Shown here: positions 29,613 through 38,112 of the stretch, piece after piece | Numbering within the stretch: the first letter of the stretch is position 1 | Layout: each line of letters starts with the position of its first letter | NCBI GenBank assembly: GCA_027486405.1 | Contig: JAIXPD010000006.1 | Location: 1-43,309 of the forward strand | Direction of reading: 5' to 3' | Length of the DNA stretch: 43,309 nucleotides | Source: Azospirillum sp. | Lineage (GTDB): Bacteria > Pseudomonadota > Alphaproteobacteria > Azospirillales > Azospirillaceae | The notes under the pieces: generated by a model | The model's database searches: none | What the model was told of the DNA's origin: nothing | The model's input: the letters and a program-made list of their open reading frames with translations, nothing else | Translations under genes and position numbers: made by a program

Positions 29613-29788
29613 CGTCGCGGTGCCGTTGCGGCTTTGCCCTGCGCCACATCCAGCAACCAGTCGCGAACACGGTCGTGCGGGATGACGTCGCCACGTTCAA
29701 CCGCCGCGCGGGCCTCCGCCACCGCCGCAAGAAGCCGCACGGTGTCTGGGTCATCGTCCTCGCTGCTGAGTCGCACGGGGTGTGTCAT
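29609..29788 (-). CDS. Antitoxin of the ParE-type module
   Basis: 59-residue acidic protein encoded immediately upstream of, and overlapping, the ParE-like toxin. The N-terminal half is helical with acidic residues (SSEDDDPDTVRLLAAVAEAR), and the end carries the ERGDVIPHDRVRDWLLD pattern common in small antitoxins. No clear ribbon-helix-helix can be claimed by eye. The start at 29788 (MTHPVRL) is preferred; 29815 adds 9 residues. The assignment rests mostly on context. Confidence 0.78.
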   Translation of the reverse strand: MTHPVRLSSEDDDPDTVRLLAAVAEARAAVERGDVIPHDRVRDWLLDVAQGKAATAPRR

Positions 29789-29861
29789 GCCCCCATCATC
29801 GCACCGGATGCCCACACTGTCGAGTGAATGGCTGTGGCGAGCAATTGCCCGGCGCTTATCC

Positions 29862-30344
29862 CTACCCCTCCCCGTTCGCCGCGTCGAACTGGGCGCGGGC
29901 GGCGCGGATGGTGGGGTGGCTGTCCTCCGCCCAGACCGCCAGCGCCTGCAACTGGCCGAGAAAGGATTCGCCCAAGGGGGTTAGGCGGTAATCGACGGCG
30001 GGCGGCTTGGTCGGGTAGACGCGGCGCGACAGCAACCCGTCGCGTTCCAGATTGCGCAGCGATTGGGTCAGCATCCGTTTGGAGATGTCGGGGATCGCCC
30101 GTTGCAGGGCGCTGAACCGGCACGCGCCGTGGCTGAGCGTCAGGACGATGAGCGCGGTCCATTTGTCACCCAGATGGTCCAACACCTCGCGCACCGGGCA
30201 TTGCTGCCGGTTGGCGGGCGATTGGTTCAGCGCGGTCCAGCGCTCCATCTCCTTCAAAGCGACCGACGTCCCGTTTGGAGCGACCGGCGTCGCCATGACC
30301 ACCCCATCCGCCGGGAGGCGGTTCCCTTCTGATAACCTGGGCAT
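29862..30344 (-). CDS. HxlR family transcriptional regulator
   Basis: 160-residue winged helix-turn-helix regulator of the HxlR/MarR-like group. The core runs from CPVREVLDHLGDKWTALIVLTL (about 49-70, containing the conserved cysteine) through RFSALQRAIPDISKRMLTQSLRNLERDGLL to YRLTPLGESF. The ATG at 30344 has GGAGG 9 bases upstream. It is divergent from a QorB-like reductase with 84 bases between starts, the same layout as ytfH-ytfG of E. coli, so it probably controls that gene through the conserved cysteine (quinone or electrophile sensing in related proteins). Confidence 0.93.
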   Translation of the reverse strand: MPRLSEGNRLPADGVVMATPVAPNGTSVALKEMERWTALNQSPANRQQCPVREVLDHLGDKWTALIVLTLSHGACRFSALQRAIPDISKRMLTQSLRNLERDGLLSRRVYPTKPPAVDYRLTPLGESFLGQLQALAVWAEDSHPTIRAARAQFDAANGEG

Positions 30345-30367
30345 GAAAAGCTGCCTCCTTTTGCGCG

Positions 30368-30416
30368 GACCAAACAGTCTCTATTTTAGACCAACGGTCG
30401 GATTGAGACCACACAG
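30368..30416. promoter_or_regulatory. Iterated candidate HxlR operator sites
   Basis: GACCAAACAGTC (30368-30379), GACCAACGGTC (30389-30399) and a weaker GACCACACAG (30407-30416) repeat in the same direction between the divergent hxlR-type and qorB-like genes. The first two are 21 bases apart, two helical turns. Confidence 0.5.
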
Positions 30417-30428
30417 AAGGACGCCATC

Positions 30429-31301
30429 ATGTCACAGACCTCCCGCATTCTCGTCACCGCCGCCAGCGGCGCGCTGGGCCGCCTCGTCGTCGCCGCTTTG
30501 CTGGAGCGGGTGGATCCGTCGCGCGTCGTCGCGGCGGCGCGCAACCCGGACAAGCTGGCCGATCTGGCCGCGCAGGGGGTGGAGGTCCGTGCGGCCGACC
30601 ACGAACAGCCCGACACGCTGGCCACCGCCTTCGCCGGGATCGACCGCGCGCTGCTGATCTCGTCGAACGAGTTTGGCCGCCGCCTGCCCCAGCACACCAA
30701 CGTCATCCAGGCGGCCAAGGCGGCGGGGGTCGGGCTGCTCGCCTACACCAGCATCCTGCACGGCGACCGGTCGCCCCTGGCGCTGGCCGCCGACCATGTG
30801 GACACCGAAGCGGCGCTGCGCGACTCGGGCGTGCCCTTTGCCGTGCTGCGCAACGGTTGGTACGTGGAAAACTACCATGGCGGCATTCCGACCGCGCTGG
30901 AACACGGGCTGGTCTTCGGCAGCTCCGGCGAGGGGCGGATCGCGGCGGCGGCGCGGGCCGATTACGCGGCGGCGGCGGCGGCGGTGCTGGCCTCCGACGA
31001 GGACCAGAACGGCAAAATCTATGAACTGGCCGGTGATGAGGCCTTCACCATGGCCGATTGGGCGGCGACCCTGGCCGACATCAGCGGCAAGCCGGTCGCC
31101 TACCGCGACCTGCCGGAAGCCGAATACACCGCCCTGCTGGCCCAACACGGCCTGCCCGCCGCCTTCGCCGGTCTGATCGCCAACTCCAGCGCCGCCACCG
31201 CCAAGGGCGGGCTGTTCGACGACAGCAAGACCCTGTCGCGCCTGATCGGCCGCCCGACCACCAGCCTGCGCGCGGCCCTGACGGCGGCGGTCGGCCAATG
31301 A
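30429..31301 (+). CDS. QorB/NmrA-like NAD(P)H:quinone oxidoreductase
   Basis: 290-residue atypical short-chain dehydrogenase of the NmrA/YtfG type. The nucleotide-binding motif is ILVTAASGALGRLVV, followed by AAARNPDKLADLAAQG and the substrate-side stretches YTSILHGDRSPLALAADHVDTE and VLRNGWYVENY, close to E. coli QorB, which reduces quinones with NADPH. It is divergent from the HxlR regulator, which probably controls it, and its stop overlaps the next gene (ATGA). The pair fits protection against quinones or related electrophiles. Confidence 0.9.
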   Translation: MSQTSRILVTAASGALGRLVVAALLERVDPSRVVAAARNPDKLADLAAQGVEVRAADHEQPDTLATAFAGIDRALLISSNEFGRRLPQHTNVIQAAKAAGVGLLAYTSILHGDRSPLALAADHVDTEAALRDSGVPFAVLRNGWYVENYHGGIPTALEHGLVFGSSGEGRIAAAARADYAAAAAAVLASDEDQNGKIYELAGDEAFTMADWAATLADISGKPVAYRDLPEAEYTALLAQHGLPAAFAGLIANSSAATAKGGLFDDSKTLSRLIGRPTTSLRAALTAAVGQ

Positions 31302-31828
31302 TGGCCAGCCCCGTGACGGCCCGCCCCCTCCTGGCGGCGCTGCTGTTCGGGGTGATCGGTTTCAGCGCCCCGGCCATGGCGCAAGACGCCGTGACCGGGG
31401 CCGCCAACGCCGACGCGCTGTTCACCAGCCCCGACCCCACGCTGCACGCCAACAAGCAGGTCGCCTACCACATCGTGCGCGATCTGTTGGAAGCCGGGCA
31501 TTGGGACAAGGCCGACCAGTTCCTGGCCAAGGATTACATCCAGCACAACCCAAACGCCGCCAACGGGCGGGACGCGGTGGTGCGCTATTTCACCGAAATC
31601 CTGAAGGTCACGCCCAAGCCGATCCCCGACCGGATCAAGACGAAAATCGTGTCGGTGACGGCGGAAGGCGATCTGGTCGTCGTCACCTACCCGCGCCGTG
31701 TGACCGACGCCAGCGTTCCCGGCGGCGGCTACACCACCGCGTGGTTCGACATGTGGCGGATCGTGGATGGCAAGGCGGTGGAGCATTGGGATCCGGCCCT
31801 GCTGCGCGAGGCACCGGAACTGCAATAA
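31298..31828 (+). CDS. Exported SnoaL/NTF2-like protein
   Basis: 176-residue protein with a signal peptide (about 1-29, AMA before QDA) followed by an NTF2-like/SnoaL-type domain: NKQVAYHIVRDLLEAGHWDKADQFLAKDYIQHNP, ..GRDAVVRYFTEIL, and ending DMWRIVDGKAVEHWDP. The family holds polyketide cyclases and many proteins of unknown role; the predicted export suggests a periplasmic function. Its start overlaps the stop of the reductase gene by 4 bases (two adjacent ATGs at 31298 and 31301), so translation is coupled and the two probably work in one response. Confidence 0.86.
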   Translation: MMASPVTARPLLAALLFGVIGFSAPAMAQDAVTGAANADALFTSPDPTLHANKQVAYHIVRDLLEAGHWDKADQFLAKDYIQHNPNAANGRDAVVRYFTEILKVTPKPIPDRIKTKIVSVTAEGDLVVVTYPRRVTDASVPGGGYTTAWFDMWRIVDGKAVEHWDPALLREAPELQ

Positions 31829-31859
31829 CACCCCCAGCAACACCGGGCGTTGGCACGGT

Positions 31860-31892
31860 CGTTCACCCCGCTTGCGTCAAGCGGGGTGAACG
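31860..31892. terminator. Perfect hairpin between convergent genes
   Basis: CGTTCACCCCGCTTG and CAAGCGGGGTGAACG pair perfectly over 15 bases around the loop CGT. It lies between the SnoaL-like and spoVR stops. No T-run follows on either side. Confidence 0.6.
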
Positions 31893-31905
31893 ATCGGCGT
31901 TTGCG

Positions 31906-33459
31906 TCAACCCGACACACCGCTGGGGGCGGTGACGGCGTGCTCCTTCAGGATCGCGTCGGACACCGCCGACACCTCCACCAACTGCACCTCGTAGCCCC
32001 ACAGATTGGCGATGTGGCGCAGCACCGCCTTGGCGTCGCTTTCGTCCAGCAGCACGCCGTTGGTCACGCGGTGGTGCAGGATCAGCTTGCGGTCGCCCGC
32101 CAGATCGACGTCCACGATCTGGATGTCCGGTTCCAGGAAACCCAGGTCATATTGGCGGGCCAGCATCTTGCGCAGCGAGCGGTAGCCGCGTTCGTTGTGG
32201 ATGTGATCGACCAGCAGATAGGGATCCTCCGCGTCGTCGCGCACGCTGAACAGCTTCAGTTTCCGCATCAGATGCGGGCTGAGATATTGCAGGATAAAGC
32301 TTTCGTCGCGGAAATTGGCCCAAGCCTCGCGCACCGCCGCCATGCCGTCGCCGCGCCCGGCCAGATCGGGGAAATACTGGCGATCCTCGTCGGTCGGCTG
32401 TTCGGCGATGCGGACGATGTCCTGCATCATGGCAAAGCCGAGCGCGTAGGGGTTGATGCCCGAAAAACGCTTGTCGTCGAACTCCGGTTGGAACACGACC
32501 GAGGTGTGGGAGTGCAGGAACTCCAGAAACGCCCCCTCGCTGATCTGACCGGTTTCGTGCAGGCGGGACATGATCTGATAATGGACGAAGGTGGCGCAGC
32601 CCTCGTTCATCACCTTGGTCTGCTTCTGCGGGTAGAAATATTGGGAGATGTGGCGGACGATGCGCAAAAGCTCGCGCTGCCAATGCTCCAGACGCGGGGC
32701 CTTCTTTTCCAGGAAATAGAGGATGTTTTCCTCCGGCAGGCCCAGCAGCTTCTTGCGCTCCGACACCGATTTCGGTGGGCGCTGACCGGCGGCCGGACGC
32801 GGGACCGTGCGCCACAGATCGTTGAAGGTCTGCTCCTGATACTCCTGCCGTTCGCGCTCCCGCTTTTGCTCCAACCGCAGGTCGAGCGTGCGCTTTTTCG
32901 GGTATTTGTGGACGCCCTGGCTCATCAGCGCGTGGGCGGCGTCGAGCACCCGTTCCACCGCCGCGTAGCCGTAACGCTCCTCGCACTGGTTGATGTAGGT
33001 CTTGGCGAATTCCAGATAATCGAGGATGCCCTCGGCGTCCGTCCATTGCTGGAACAGTTGGTTGTTCTTGAAGAAATGATTGTGGCCGAACGCGGCGTGG
33101 GCGATGACCAGCGTCTGCATCGTCATGGTGTTTTCTTCCATGATGTAGCTGATGCATGGGCTGGAATTGATGACGATCTCATAGGCCAGCCCGCGATAGC
33201 CCTTGCGGTACAGCATCTCGTCGCGGGCAAAATGCTTGCCGAACGACCAATGCTTGTACATCAGCGGCATGCCGATGGACGAATAGGCGTCCAGCATCTG
33301 CTCGGCGGTGATGACCTCGATCTGGTTGGGGTAGACGTTCAGCCCCATCTCGTTCAGGGCGATGTGTTCGATGGCGTCGTAGACGCGCTTGATCGTGTCG
33401 TAATCCCAATCGACGCCGTCGTAAATCAGCGCGCCCGGTTTGGTGATGACTGCCGTCAT
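31906..33459 (-). CDS. SpoVR family protein
   Basis: 517-residue member of the SpoVR/YcgB family, named after a B. subtilis protein needed for spore cortex formation and widespread in non-sporulating proteobacteria. Family stretches include AYEIVINSSPCISYIMEEN, AHAAFGHNHFFKNN, ILYFLEKKAPRLEHWQREL, VMNEGCATFVHYQIM and GINPYALGFAMMQDI. The His/Glu-rich pattern hints at metal binding, but no biochemical activity is established. The ATG at 33459 follows GGGAGGG. It is the last gene of prkA-yeaH-spoVR, a grouping seen in many proteobacteria and linked to stress and starvation. Confidence 0.95.
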   Translation of the reverse strand: MTAVITKPGALIYDGVDWDYDTIKRVYDAIEHIALNEMGLNVYPNQIEVITAEQMLDAYSSIGMPLMYKHWSFGKHFARDEMLYRKGYRGLAYEIVINSSPCISYIMEENTMTMQTLVIAHAAFGHNHFFKNNQLFQQWTDAEGILDYLEFAKTYINQCEERYGYAAVERVLDAAHALMSQGVHKYPKKRTLDLRLEQKRERERQEYQEQTFNDLWRTVPRPAAGQRPPKSVSERKKLLGLPEENILYFLEKKAPRLEHWQRELLRIVRHISQYFYPQKQTKVMNEGCATFVHYQIMSRLHETGQISEGAFLEFLHSHTSVVFQPEFDDKRFSGINPYALGFAMMQDIVRIAEQPTDEDRQYFPDLAGRGDGMAAVREAWANFRDESFILQYLSPHLMRKLKLFSVRDDAEDPYLLVDHIHNERGYRSLRKMLARQYDLGFLEPDIQIVDVDLAGDRKLILHHRVTNGVLLDESDAKAVLRHIANLWGYEVQLVEVSAVSDAILKEHAVTAPSGVSG

Positions 33460-33560
33460 GCTCAACCCTCCCCCCGAGATCTTCAGGGTTGTTCTTCACG
33501 GTTGTTCTTCACGGTTGTTGCTCGCGGTGTTCCGTGCAAAACTGATGATCCCGACGGTGC

Positions 33561-34853
33561 TCAGGCCCCCGCCTTGTCGCGGGCGAACAGGTCGCGGAAG
33601 ACCGGGAAGATCTCCCGGCGCGACCGGACCCGGCGCATCGCCAGCGGGCGGTCCGGCCCCTGCACCTGCTTGTAGGTCCGCCACAATTCCGTTTCGCGCC
33701 CCAGCGCCGACAGGCCCATGTTGTGCTCCGCCGCCACCTCGATGTAGGCGAAATACTGGCAATAGGGGACGATGACGTCGCGCAGCAGCGCCGCCGATTT
33801 GGCGTTGTCCGACGACATGTTGTCGCCGTCCGACGCCTGGGCGGCGTAGATGTTCCAATCCTGCGGCGGGTAACGCTCCTCGATCACCTTGCGCATCTCC
33901 TCCAGCGCGGTGGACACCACGGTCCCGCCGGTTTCCGCCGAATAGAAGAAGGTCTCCTCGTCCACCTCCTTGGCCTCGTGGGTGTGGCGGATGAAGACGA
34001 TGTCGACCGCGCCGTAACGCCGTTTCAGGAACAGGAACAGCAGCATGAAGAAGCGCTTGGCCAGATCCTTCATGTGCTCGGTCATCGATCCCGACACGTC
34101 CATCAGGCAGAACATCACCGCCTGGGCGATGGGCTTCGGGACCGTGTCGAACCGGTTGTAACGGACGTCGATCGGGTCGATGAAGGGGATGCGCTTGGAG
34201 CGCAGAATCTGCCGCTCCAGCTCTTGCCGCAATTCCTGAAGCCGTTCGGGATCCTCCCCGGCCTCCTCCGCCTCCCGCAGCAGGGCTTCCAGTTCCGCGA
34301 TCTCGGCGGGTTTGGGGCGGCGCAGGGCGATGCGGCGCGACAGGCTGTTCCGCATGGTGCGGACCAGGCTGAGATTCGCGGGCGATCCCGACACCGAATA
34401 ACCGGCGCGCGTCAGGGTGTGCGATTCGGTCTGCTTGACCTTCTGCTTCACCAGATCGGGAAGCTCCAGATCCTCCAGGAAAATGTCGAGGAACTCGTCG
34501 CGCGACAGGACGAAGCGGAAATCATCCTCGCCCTCGCCGTCCGCGCTGCCCTCGTTGCCACGCCCACCGCCGCCGCCCTCGGGGCGGGGGATGGTGTCGC
34601 CCTCCACATACTCCTTGTTGCCGGGCACGACGTAATCACGCACCCCACCGGAGCCGGAGCGGTGAAAGGACGGTTCGCGCACGCCACCGGCGGCGATCGT
34701 CACCTTTTCGCCGTTCTCCAGATCCTGGATGCCGCGCTTGCCAGACGCGTCGCGCACCGCCTTGACCACCTGTTCTTTCGCGCGCCGCAAGAAACGCTGG
34801 CGGTTCGCCAGACTCTTGCCCTGCGGGTTCAGGCGACGGTCGATGATGTTCAT
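33561..34853 (-). CDS. yeaH: YeaH/YhbH family protein (DUF444, VWA-like)
   Basis: 430-residue protein of the YeaH/YhbH (DUF444) family. The N-terminus has the family opening NIIDRRLNPQGKSLANRQRF and a Gly-rich acidic linker (about 91-110); the C-terminal half is a von Willebrand A-like domain with FCLMDVSGSMTEHMKDLAKRF carrying the DxSxS metal site. In E. coli yeaH is cotranscribed with yeaG (prkA). The start at 34853 gives the family N-terminus; the frame continues upstream with no homologous sequence. It lies between prkA and spoVR. Confidence 0.95.
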   Translation of the reverse strand: MNIIDRRLNPQGKSLANRQRFLRRAKEQVVKAVRDASGKRGIQDLENGEKVTIAAGGVREPSFHRSGSGGVRDYVVPGNKEYVEGDTIPRPEGGGGGRGNEGSADGEGEDDFRFVLSRDEFLDIFLEDLELPDLVKQKVKQTESHTLTRAGYSVSGSPANLSLVRTMRNSLSRRIALRRPKPAEIAELEALLREAEEAGEDPERLQELRQELERQILRSKRIPFIDPIDVRYNRFDTVPKPIAQAVMFCLMDVSGSMTEHMKDLAKRFFMLLFLFLKRRYGAVDIVFIRHTHEAKEVDEETFFYSAETGGTVVSTALEEMRKVIEERYPPQDWNIYAAQASDGDNMSSDNAKSAALLRDVIVPYCQYFAYIEVAAEHNMGLSALGRETELWRTYKQVQGPDRPLAMRRVRSRREIFPVFRDLFARDKAGA

Positions 34854-34958
34854 CAAGGGACTGGCCCTCCCACCCCGTTGCTTCACGCACCCTTGTTCCC
34901 GTGGGGGGCGGCGGGGCCGGAGCGCCGTGGTCGGCACCCCGGCCCCGCCGCGAACCCG

Positions 34959-36905
34959 TCAGCCCGCCTGCTTCACGCGCATGTACCATTCCACCAGACG
35001 GCGCACCTGCCGTTCGGTGTAGCCGCGCGCGGTCATGCGGGACACGAACTCGGTGTGCTTCTTCTCCGTTTCGCCATCCTTCTTCGACCCAAAGCTGATG
35101 ACCGGCAGCAGATCTTCGACCTGGCTGAACATCCGCTTTTCGATGACCTCGCGGATCTTCTCATACGAGGTCCAGGACGGGTTGCGCCCGGCATTGGCCG
35201 CCCGCGCGCGCAACGCGAACTTCACCACCTCGTTGCGGAAATCCTTGGGGTTGGCGATCCCGGCCGGCTTTTCGATCTTGGTCAGCTCCTGGTTCAGCAG
35301 CTCGCGGTTCATCAACTGGCCGGTGTCGGGATCCTTGAAATCCTGATCCTCGATCCAGGCGTCGGCGTAATCGACGTAGCGGTCGAACAGGTTCTGGCCG
35401 TAATCGGCGTAGCTTTCCAGATAGGCTTTCTGGATTTCGTTGCCGATGAACTCCGCGTAACGCGGGGCGAGATCGGCCTTGATGAACTCCAGATACTTCT
35501 TTTCCATCTCCTCGGGGAATTGCTCGCGCTTGATCGACTGTTCCAGCACATACATCAGATGCACCGGATCGGCCGAAATCTCCGTGGAGTCGTAGTTGAA
35601 GGTCGAGGCCAGCACCTTGAAGGCGAAGCGGGTGGAGATCCCGCCCATGCCCTCGTCCACCCCGGCCTGATCCTTGTACTCCTGCATGGATTTGGCCTTG
35701 GGGTCGGTCTCCTTGACGCTTTCGCCGTCATAGACCCGCATCTTGGAATAATAGCTGGAGTTCGGATGCTCGCGCAGGCGCGACAGCACCGAGAAACGGG
35801 CCAGCATCTGCAAGGTCGAGGGCGCGCACGGTGCGGTCGCCAGATCGGATCCCTGGACCAGCTTTTCGTAAATCTTCTGCTCTTCCTGCGCGCGTAGGCA
35901 ATAGGGGACCTTGATGACGCAGATACGGTCGATGAAGGCCTCGTTGTTCTTGTTGTTCTTGAAGGTCTGCCACTCCGCCTCGTTGGAGTGGGCCAGGATG
36001 ACGCCCTGATAGGGGATGGCCCCGATGTTTTCGGAACCGACGTAATTGCTCTCCTGCGTGGCCGTCAACAGCGGGTGCAGCATCTTGATCGGGGCCTTGA
36101 ACATCTCCACAAACTCCAGCAACCCTTGGGTTGCCCGGTTCAGCCCGCCGGAGAAGCTGTAGGCGTCGGGATCGTTCTGGCTGAAGATCTCCAGCTTGCG
36201 GATGTCCACCTTGCCGACCAGTGACGAAATATCCTGGTTGTTCTCGTCGCCCGGTTCGGTCTTGGTGACGCCGATCTGGCGCAGCTTGCTGGGGTGCAGC
36301 TTCACGACCTTGAAGCGGGAGATGTCGCCGCCGAACTCGTCCAGCCGCTTGACCGCCCACGGACTCATCAGCCCGGTCAGGCGGCGGCGCGGGATGTTGA
36401 AGCGCTCCTCCAGCACCGGACCCATGTCATCGGGGTTGAACAGGCCGAGCGGGCTTTCAAAGATCGGGCTGATGTCCTTGCCCGCCTTCAGGACATAGAT
36501 CGGGCACTTCTCCATCAGCGTCTTCAGACGCTCCGCCAGGGAGGATTTGCCGCCGCCGACCGGCCCCAGCAGATAGAGGATCTGCTTGCGCTCCTCCAAA
36601 CCCTGGGCGGCGTGGCGGAAGAAGCCGACGATCCGTTCAATCGTCTCCTCCATGCCGTAGAATTCGGAAAAGGCTGGGTAGATCTTGATGGTGCGGTTCA
36701 TGAAGACCTTGCCCAACCGGGGATCGCGGGCGGTGTCCACCACCTCCGGTTCACCAATCGCCGCCAGCAGCCGTTCGGCGGCCGACGCGTAGGCCATGGG
36801 ATCGTCGCGGCAAAGCTGGAGATAATCCGTCAGGGACATCTCGGTCTCGCGGCGGCCTTCATAGGATTGCGCGTAGCGCGTGAAAAGTTCGTCAGCCGGG
36901 AACAT
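34959..36905 (-). CDS. prkA: PrkA (YeaG) family serine protein kinase
   Basis: 648-residue protein with an AAA-type ATPase domain (Walker A GPVGGGKSS at 114-122) and a C-terminal kinase-like domain. PrkA/YeaG proteins phosphorylate a small number of targets and, in enterobacteria, act during nitrogen or stress adaptation; B. subtilis PrkA has been reported to have protease activity, so its activity is debated. GGAG lies 6 bases before the ATG at 36905. It is the first gene of the prkA-yeaH-spoVR operon, and the 805 bases upstream hold no gene. No sigma-54 -24/-12 site could be found upstream by eye. Confidence 0.96.
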   Translation of the reverse strand: MFPADELFTRYAQSYEGRRETEMSLTDYLQLCRDDPMAYASAAERLLAAIGEPEVVDTARDPRLGKVFMNRTIKIYPAFSEFYGMEETIERIVGFFRHAAQGLEERKQILYLLGPVGGGKSSLAERLKTLMEKCPIYVLKAGKDISPIFESPLGLFNPDDMGPVLEERFNIPRRRLTGLMSPWAVKRLDEFGGDISRFKVVKLHPSKLRQIGVTKTEPGDENNQDISSLVGKVDIRKLEIFSQNDPDAYSFSGGLNRATQGLLEFVEMFKAPIKMLHPLLTATQESNYVGSENIGAIPYQGVILAHSNEAEWQTFKNNKNNEAFIDRICVIKVPYCLRAQEEQKIYEKLVQGSDLATAPCAPSTLQMLARFSVLSRLREHPNSSYYSKMRVYDGESVKETDPKAKSMQEYKDQAGVDEGMGGISTRFAFKVLASTFNYDSTEISADPVHLMYVLEQSIKREQFPEEMEKKYLEFIKADLAPRYAEFIGNEIQKAYLESYADYGQNLFDRYVDYADAWIEDQDFKDPDTGQLMNRELLNQELTKIEKPAGIANPKDFRNEVVKFALRARAANAGRNPSWTSYEKIREVIEKRMFSQVEDLLPVISFGSKKDGETEKKHTEFVSRMTARGYTERQVRRLVEWYMRVKQAG

Positions 36906-37710
36906 TGGTCGCTCCGTCTTATCTGATCCGATGCGTCAAGCCGTCGGAGAACCCGAACGGCCCTGGCGGCAATCGCCGCAATCCCTTGGGGCGGCCAGCG
37001 CCGCCCACCATCGAACAAGCCAAGAGGCAACGCGGAGCGGCGGAACCGTCGCCCCGCTCACCGGAAGAAACATGCGCCGTGAACCGGCGGAACCATGGCC
37101 CGGCCCAGCGGCCAGCGCCCCATCCCGCAACTCTTGATGTGGGCCTTGCTCCGTCGAAGTCCATATGACGAAGCGGAAGGCTGGGGAAATTTGCGCAGTG
37201 AACAACTTGAAATGGAACAAACGGAAGGCGGCAGGATGATGGTGTGTGTCACGGTGTGGACCGGCGGCGGACAAGGCCCATCCAGTCAAAACCTGGTGCC
37301 CGGTGCGGATCGACGGGGCGTCCGTGTTCACGCCATACCCCCCCTCTGACTGTTATCCCGCAAAAATAGTCCGTGCTGTCGTGCGTACACCCAAACTCTG
37401 CGCCGCAATGGTTAACAAAATCCCGCTTTTCCGCTGGGACCGTCCCCGATGACGATGGGACACGCCCAACGGCCTAAGGTGTTGCGCCGGATCGCCGGAA
37501 TGGCTCCGAACGGGCGGGCGCATGCCATGGTGTTGGAATGTTGCGGCTGATGTCCCGCCCTCGCCAAGACCGAAATTGCGCAAGCCTGCGCCACGCGCCG
37601 GGACCGGCCGGGCGAGCATCACAAAACAGTCTTATTTTTCAAACGCTTGTCACCATTTGCCACAGCCCGCCAAAAAATAATGCAGCGGGGCGGAATGGAC
37701 GCTTGACGGC
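36906..37710. other. 805-bp intergenic region upstream of prkA
   Basis: No convincing gene on either strand. It must hold the prkA promoter (minus strand), for which I see no clear sigma-70, sigma-54 or EcfG-type match. 37621-37680 is locally AT-rich against a GC-rich background (ACAAAACAGTCTTATTTTTC region). A small RNA or long 5' leader cannot be excluded. Confidence 0.5.
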
Positions 37711-38112
37711 TCAAACGCCCGTCGGAAGACGTTCGGACAGCACGCGGCGCAGGGTGTCGGGCGTGGCGGGTTTGGCCAGAATCGCGTTCGCCCCGGCGGC
37801 CTGCGCCTCCGCCACCCGGTCATCGTCGGCGCGGTTGGTCATCACCACCACCGGCAAGGTCTGGCAATGGGGGTCGGGACGGGCGCGCAGGTGGCGCAAA
37901 AAGGCAAAGCCATCCATCGGCTGCATTTCAACGTCGCACAGGACCAGGTCGGGCCGGTGGGCGTCCACGGCGTCCAAGCCGCTCTGCCCGTCGGCGGCCT
38001 GATGCACGGTGCCGACGCCCAGCCCCTTCACCATACGGACCAGCACCAAGCGGGTGAAGGATTCATCGTCGATCACCAGCACCGACGCCGTTGCCCACGC
38101 CCCATCCGCCAT
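37711..38112 (-). CDS. Stand-alone response regulator receiver protein
   Basis: 133-residue single receiver domain of the CheY type without an output domain. The acidic pair is Asp15-Asp16, the phosphoacceptor Asp60 is in LVLCDVEMQPMDGF, Thr92 is in VMTNRAD and Lys114 in ILAKPATP. A conserved Tyr/Phe switch position is not obvious in the Ala-rich AGANAIL. It could signal by protein contact to a motor, kinase or phosphorelay. No sensor kinase is adjacent; the degenerate kinase at 4.7-6.7 kb is too distant to link. Confidence 0.93.
   Translation of the reverse strand: MADGAWATASVLVIDDESFTRLVLVRMVKGLGVGTVHQAADGQSGLDAVDAHRPDLVLCDVEMQPMDGFAFLRHLRARPDPHCQTLPVVVMTNRADDDRVAEAQAAGANAILAKPATPDTLRRVLSERLPTGV

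Noticed and set aside
36906..37300. Sigma-54 promoter for prkA
   Set aside because: I looked for GCAA-N5-GTGCCA on the plus strand and saw no acceptable match.
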